From: Vibrio diazotrophicus
GTDB lineage: Bacteria > Pseudomonadota > Gammaproteobacteria > Enterobacterales > Vibrionaceae
Direction: 5' to 3'
Assembly (NCBI RefSeq): GCF_038452265.1
Contig: NZ_CP151843.1
Coordinates: 806,001 to 870,000, forward strand
DNA: 64,000 nucleotides
Shown: positions 61,052-64,000 of the stretch, piece after piece
Layout: each line of letters opens with the position of its first letter
Numbering within the stretch: the first letter of the stretch is position 1
Position numbers and translations under genes: made by a program
Notes under the pieces: generated by a model
Told to the model about the DNA's origin: nothing
The model's input: only the letters and a program-made list of their open reading frames with translations
Database searches by the model: none

Positions 61052-61984
61052 TTAATCTGTGAATAAAGGCATTGCACTTTGAGGAATAATGGCACCTTTG
61101 TGCTGTATCACCGCACCTGCCATACAGTGGCCAGCATGTGCAGCTTCGCAAGCACTTCCACCAACTAACCTCTTAGCTAAGAAGCCAGCACTGAATGAGT
61201 CTCCGGCGGCTGTCGTATCGACCACTTTATCGATCTTATTCGGAGCTACGTGTTGAATGTCACTTTCAGATACAACAACGCATTCTTCACTGCCGCGCTT
61301 AATAATGATTTCGCTAACGCCAGCGGAAGAAGTTCTCTCAATACACTGTTCAAGCTTTTCATCGCCAAATAGCATTTGTTCATCATCAAAAGTTAAAAGT
61401 GCAATATCAGTATATGTAAGTACTTTTAGATGGCACTTCATTGCAGCTTCGGAATCAGCCCATAACTTAGGACGATAGTTGTTATCAAAAGCAACTTTGC
61501 CACCTTGCTGCTTAAATTTATCTAGCAGTGAGAACAACTCCGCACGCCCGCTTTCCGTTAAGATTGCTAAGGTAATACCGCTTAAATAGATAACATCGAA
61601 AGACAACAGTTTTTCAATCAATGAATCCGATTCTGGCTGTTCAAATACGTATTTTGCTGCTGAGTCACTACGCCAATAATGAAAGTAGCGCTCACCGGTA
61701 TTATCAGTTTCAATGCAGTAAATGCCCGGTTGCTTATTATCTAACTTGAGTACAAGTCCAGTATCTATACCCTCTTCTTGCCAAGCATTAAGCATCTCTT
61801 GACTGAAAGGGTCATGACCTAAAGCGGTTATGTAGCTAGTTTTTACATTCGAGTTTTTTGTCAAACGTGAAAGGTAGAGAGCAGTATTTAGAGTGTCACC
61901 TCCAAATGACTGCTGAATCTGACCATTCTTGTTTTGCAGTTCAACCATGCACTCGCCAATAATGGCTATGTTGATTGTTTTCAT
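61052..61984 (-). CDS. kdgK: 2-keto-3-deoxygluconate kinase
   Basis: A PfkB-family sugar kinase, 310 residues: Gly-Gly-Asp-Thr-Leu-Asn-Thr-Ala near residue 28 and the catalytic Asp in Asp-Thr-Thr-Ala-Ala-Gly-Asp-Ser-Phe-Ser-Ala-Gly near 255. It phosphorylates KDG to KDPG. An AGGATAA ribosome site precedes it. Follows kdgF by 38 nt; substrate assigned from the pathway context. Confidence 0.93.
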   Translation of the reverse strand: MKTINIAIIGECMVELQNKNGQIQQSFGGDTLNTALYLSRLTKNSNVKTSYITALGHDPFSQEMLNAWQEEGIDTGLVLKLDNKQPGIYCIETDNTGERYFHYWRSDSAAKYVFEQPESDSLIEKLLSFDVIYLSGITLAILTESGRAELFSLLDKFKQQGGKVAFDNNYRPKLWADSEAAMKCHLKVLTYTDIALLTFDDEQMLFGDEKLEQCIERTSSAGVSEIIIKRGSEECVVVSESDIQHVAPNKIDKVVDTTAAGDSFSAGFLAKRLVGGSACEAAHAGHCMAGAVIQHKGAIIPQSAMPLFTD

Positions 61985-62022
61985 AGAGTTATCCTAATCT
62001 TCAATCCGGCTGCATTTAGAAA

Positions 62023-62358
62023 TTATTTCAAAAAATCTTCACGCGCAGGGTTAAACACATCTAGCAAAATACTATCTTGCTCTAGCGCCACGGCTCCGTG
62101 AACAAAATGCTTAAGAGCGATATAAGCATCACCAGGCTTTAGGATTTTCTTTTGACCATCAACTTCAGCTTCAAAACTGCCCTGAACAACGTAGCCAATC
62201 TGATCATGTATTTCATGTGAATGAGGATGACCTATAGCACCTTTATCAAATTGAACATGAACCACCATTAAGTCATCGGTATAGCCGATAATTTTGCGTT
62301 TTAAGCCATCACCTAGCTCTTCCCATGGGTGTTCATCTGCATTAAAGAATGGATTCAT
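62023..62358 (-). CDS. kdgF: KdgF cupin, unsaturated-uronate ring-opening enzyme
   Basis: A 111-residue single cupin. His46, His48, Gln53 and His87 fall exactly where KdgF metal ligands are known. KdgF speeds the conversion of 4,5-unsaturated uronate released by oligo-lyases into the linear ketonic form (DEH). First gene of the kdgF-kdgK-eda-oalA run; upstream lie the locus palindrome and a CRP-like site. Confidence 0.93.
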   Translation of the reverse strand: MNPFFNADEHPWEELGDGLKRKIIGYTDDLMVVHVQFDKGAIGHPHSHEIHDQIGYVVQGSFEAEVDGQKKILKPGDAYIALKHFVHGAVALEQDSILLDVFNPAREDFLK

Positions 62359-62478
62359 TTTTTGCTCCTAATAAATTGAAGAAACGCAAGTACAGCTCAA
62401 CGTTAAAACGGTATCGCAAATACGCTTACTTGATGTTGTTTTCTATTTGAATGGCCTTAGAATACTTAATTCGACTCA

Positions 62479-62491
62479 ATTGTCATACAAT
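62479..62491. promoter_or_regulatory. Alginate-locus palindrome between kdgF and the PL17 gene
   Basis: ATTGTCATACAAT, perfect ATTGT/ACAAT arms around CAT. Identical core to 54509-54521. Lies 121-133 nt before kdgF and about 230 nt before the PL17 gene. Confidence 0.72.
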
Positions 62492-62504
62492 ACAACTTTA
62501 TAAG

Positions 62505-62520
62505 TGTGATAAAAATCATA
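62505..62520. promoter_or_regulatory. Candidate CRP site between kdgF and the PL17 gene
   Basis: TGTGATAAAAATCATA fits TGTGA-N6-TCACA at 9 of 10 defined bases. It is 13 nt from the palindrome, so the pairing seen at 54491-54523 recurs. The rest of this 363-nt gap shows no other feature. Confidence 0.65.
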
Positions 62521-62721
62521 TTTAATCATCATGAGTTTTATAAAGCGCTGGGCAAAAAAACATTGCCAAACACAAGCCAAACCTATACAAAACCTCAATT
62601 AGAACTAGATGCACCAACCAAGTTTGATTTGATTTTTTCTTCAAATACATGCCAAAATCACAAATATATTGTATTACTTTATGATAAGGTATTTTCATTA
62701 TTTTTAATCTTGGTGACTGAA

Positions 62722-64000
62722 ATGACGACGAAACCAATACTCATGAATGAAGCGGAAATCGCGGAGTTACAACAGGAATTTGGTACAACAAGCCTCATGG
62801 GCAAAACGATAGACCGAAACATCAAAGAGTTAGATGCATTCATGCGTTTACCATTGGATGTACCAGGCCATGGTGAGGCTGGCGGCTATGAACATAATCG
62901 CCACAAACAAAACTACTTATACATGCATACCGCTGGTCAGTTGTTTTTAATTACTCAGGATAAAAAATATGCAAAATTTGTTAGGGACTTATTAGCAATT
63001 TATGCAGATAAATACTTAACATTCGGCTTTCATGTTCAAAAAAACACCAACCCTACCGGACGTTTATTTCACCAGATACTCAACGAGCACTGCTGGTTAT
63101 TGTTCACTAGCCTTGCGTACTCTTGCGTTGCTTCAACAATGACTGAGCAGGAAAGGAACACAGTGATTGACGGTGTATTTGAGCCGATGCTTGCTATGTT
63201 TACAGAAAAATACGGCCACGACTTTGACCGTATCCATAACCATGGTATCTGGGCTGTGGCTGCGGTTGGCATTTGTGGCCTCGTTGTTGGTAAACGCGAG
63301 TACTTAGAGATGTCAGTGTACGGACAGGAACGTAATGACACTGGCGGGTTCCTCGCTCAAATGTCACAACTATTTTCTCCTTCCGGTTACTACATCGAAG
63401 GCCCTTACTATCATCGTTATGCTATTCAGCCGACCTGTATCTTTGCTGAAGTCTTGCATCGACATATGCCTGAAATTGATATTTTTAACTACAAAGACAA
63501 GGTCATTGGTAACACTGTTCAGGCTCTATTAGCTACTGCTTATCCAAACGGACAATTTCCGGCTCTCAACGATGCTTCAAAAACGATGGGCATTACCGAT
63601 ATGGGTGTTCAAATAGCGGTTAGTGTTTACAGCAAGCATTACGGTCTAAACGACAATATTATGGGTATGGCTAAGATCCAAGATTCTGTCTGGATGCACC
63701 CATGTGGGCTTGAACTATCCCATGCCTATGACAAGGCATCCAACAGTCGTGAGATCGGTATGCCTTTCTGGCCGAGTATTGAACTCAGTGAAGGTCCTAA
63801 AGGTGACAAAGGTGCTCAAGGATTTATTCGAATGCGAGACAATAACGGGGATGTCTCCCAGCTCGTTATGAATTATGGCCAACATGGTATGGATCACGGT
63901 CATTTCGATACTTTAGGCATCACCTTCTTCAATCGAGGCCAAGAAGTTTTGCGTGAGTACGGCTACTGCCGCTGGGTTAATGTCGAACCGAAATTTGGCG
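62722..64000 (+). CDS. Oligoalginate lyase, PL17-like (3' end outside window)
   Basis: Open to the right edge, 426 codons seen. No signal peptide. Catalytic candidates of the PL17 fold are present and correctly spaced: Asn173-His174 (Ile-His-Asn-His-Gly-Ile-Trp), Tyr230 (Glu-Gly-Pro-Tyr-Tyr-His-Arg-Tyr) and His394 (Asp-His-Gly-His-Phe-Asp-Thr). These line up with the Asn/His, Tyr and His of Alg17C-type enzymes. It should cut unsaturated uronate from oligoalginate, complementing the PL15 enzyme. A GTG three codons upstream could also be the start; neither has a strong ribosome site. Divergent from kdgF. Confidence 0.88.
   Translation, partial: MTTKPILMNEAEIAELQQEFGTTSLMGKTIDRNIKELDAFMRLPLDVPGHGEAGGYEHNRHKQNYLYMHTAGQLFLITQDKKYAKFVRDLLAIYADKYLTFGFHVQKNTNPTGRLFHQILNEHCWLLFTSLAYSCVASTMTEQERNTVIDGVFEPMLAMFTEKYGHDFDRIHNHGIWAVAAVGICGLVVGKREYLEMSVYGQERNDTGGFLAQMSQLFSPSGYYIEGPYYHRYAIQPTCIFAEVLHRHMPEIDIFNYKDKVIGNTVQALLATAYPNGQFPALNDASKTMGITDMGVQIAVSVYSKHYGLNDNIMGMAKIQDSVWMHPCGLELSHAYDKASNSREIGMPFWPSIELSEGPKGDKGAQGFIRMRDNNGDVSQLVMNYGQHGMDHGHFDTLGITFFNRGQEVLREYGYCRWVNVEPKFG

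Overview
The window looks like part of a Vibrio genome, probably the smaller chromosome and possibly a Splendidus-type alginate degrader. The reasons are the gene families and their order (nirB-nirD-nirC-cobA; fruR facing fruB-fruK-fruA; nrdD-nrdG; sbcD-sbcC), a VCR-like integron attC site, and an alginate locus whose set of lyases resembles that described in Vibrio splendidus. The species assignment is inference. All function calls come from reading motifs; no database search was run.

Layout. 1-3.0 kb: the N-terminal 966 codons of a very large secreted protein made of DUF11-like repeats, leaving the window on the left. 3.4-8.3 kb: assimilatory or detoxifying nitrite reduction (nirB, nirD, nirC, cobA), with a candidate FNR site upstream. 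8.5-25 kb: mostly housekeeping and stress genes: an RbgA/YlqF GTPase, a CobW-type metal-chaperone GTPase, ClcA, a TDT transporter, two cyclic-di-GMP proteins, an RhlE helicase, a Usp protein, ArfB and SbcDC. 25-30 kb: the fructose PTS regulon with three Cra/FruR operators. 30-37 kb: a membrane XRE regulator, a lipoprotein of the Zn-protease family, an aromatic aminotransferase, anaerobic ribonucleotide reductase (nrdD, nrdG) with a perfect FNR box and two NrdR boxes, and a secreted nuclease. 37-41 kb: an RND efflux pump.

41-45 kb is a reactive-sulfur module: a two-cysteine ArsR/BigR-type repressor, two YeeE/YedE half-transporters, a DUF2892 protein and a CoA-disulfide-reductase/rhodanese fusion. 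It holds two identical-architecture operators and a truncated, diverged second copy of the 5' end of the reductase gene. 45.6-48.7 kb holds a DSD1-type PLP enzyme, an ornithine-cyclodeaminase-family reductase and a divergent LysR gene. 48.7-50.9 kb is a mobile scar: the 3' end of an IS110/IS1111-type element abuts a VCR-like attC site belonging to one gene cassette, followed by an orphan HipB-like repressor preceded by three TATAC-N8-GTATA operators on an exact 27-bp pitch. 50.9-53.1 kb is an arsenite-resistance pair (arsR, acr3) plus an unknown gene.

53.2-64 kb is an alginate utilisation locus. A secreted PL7 lyase cuts the polymer. Cytoplasmic PL15 and PL17 oligoalginate lyases release unsaturated uronate, KdgF linearises it to DEH, a beta-hydroxyacid-dehydrogenase-type DEH reductase makes KDG, KdgK phosphorylates it and Eda splits KDPG. 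A chemoreceptor sits inside the locus. A palindrome, ATTGT-CAT-ACAAT, occurs in strong or degenerate form at four places in the two divergent control regions of this locus, and in both regions a CRP-like site lies beside a strong copy. This is the best candidate in the window for an undescribed regulatory circuit.
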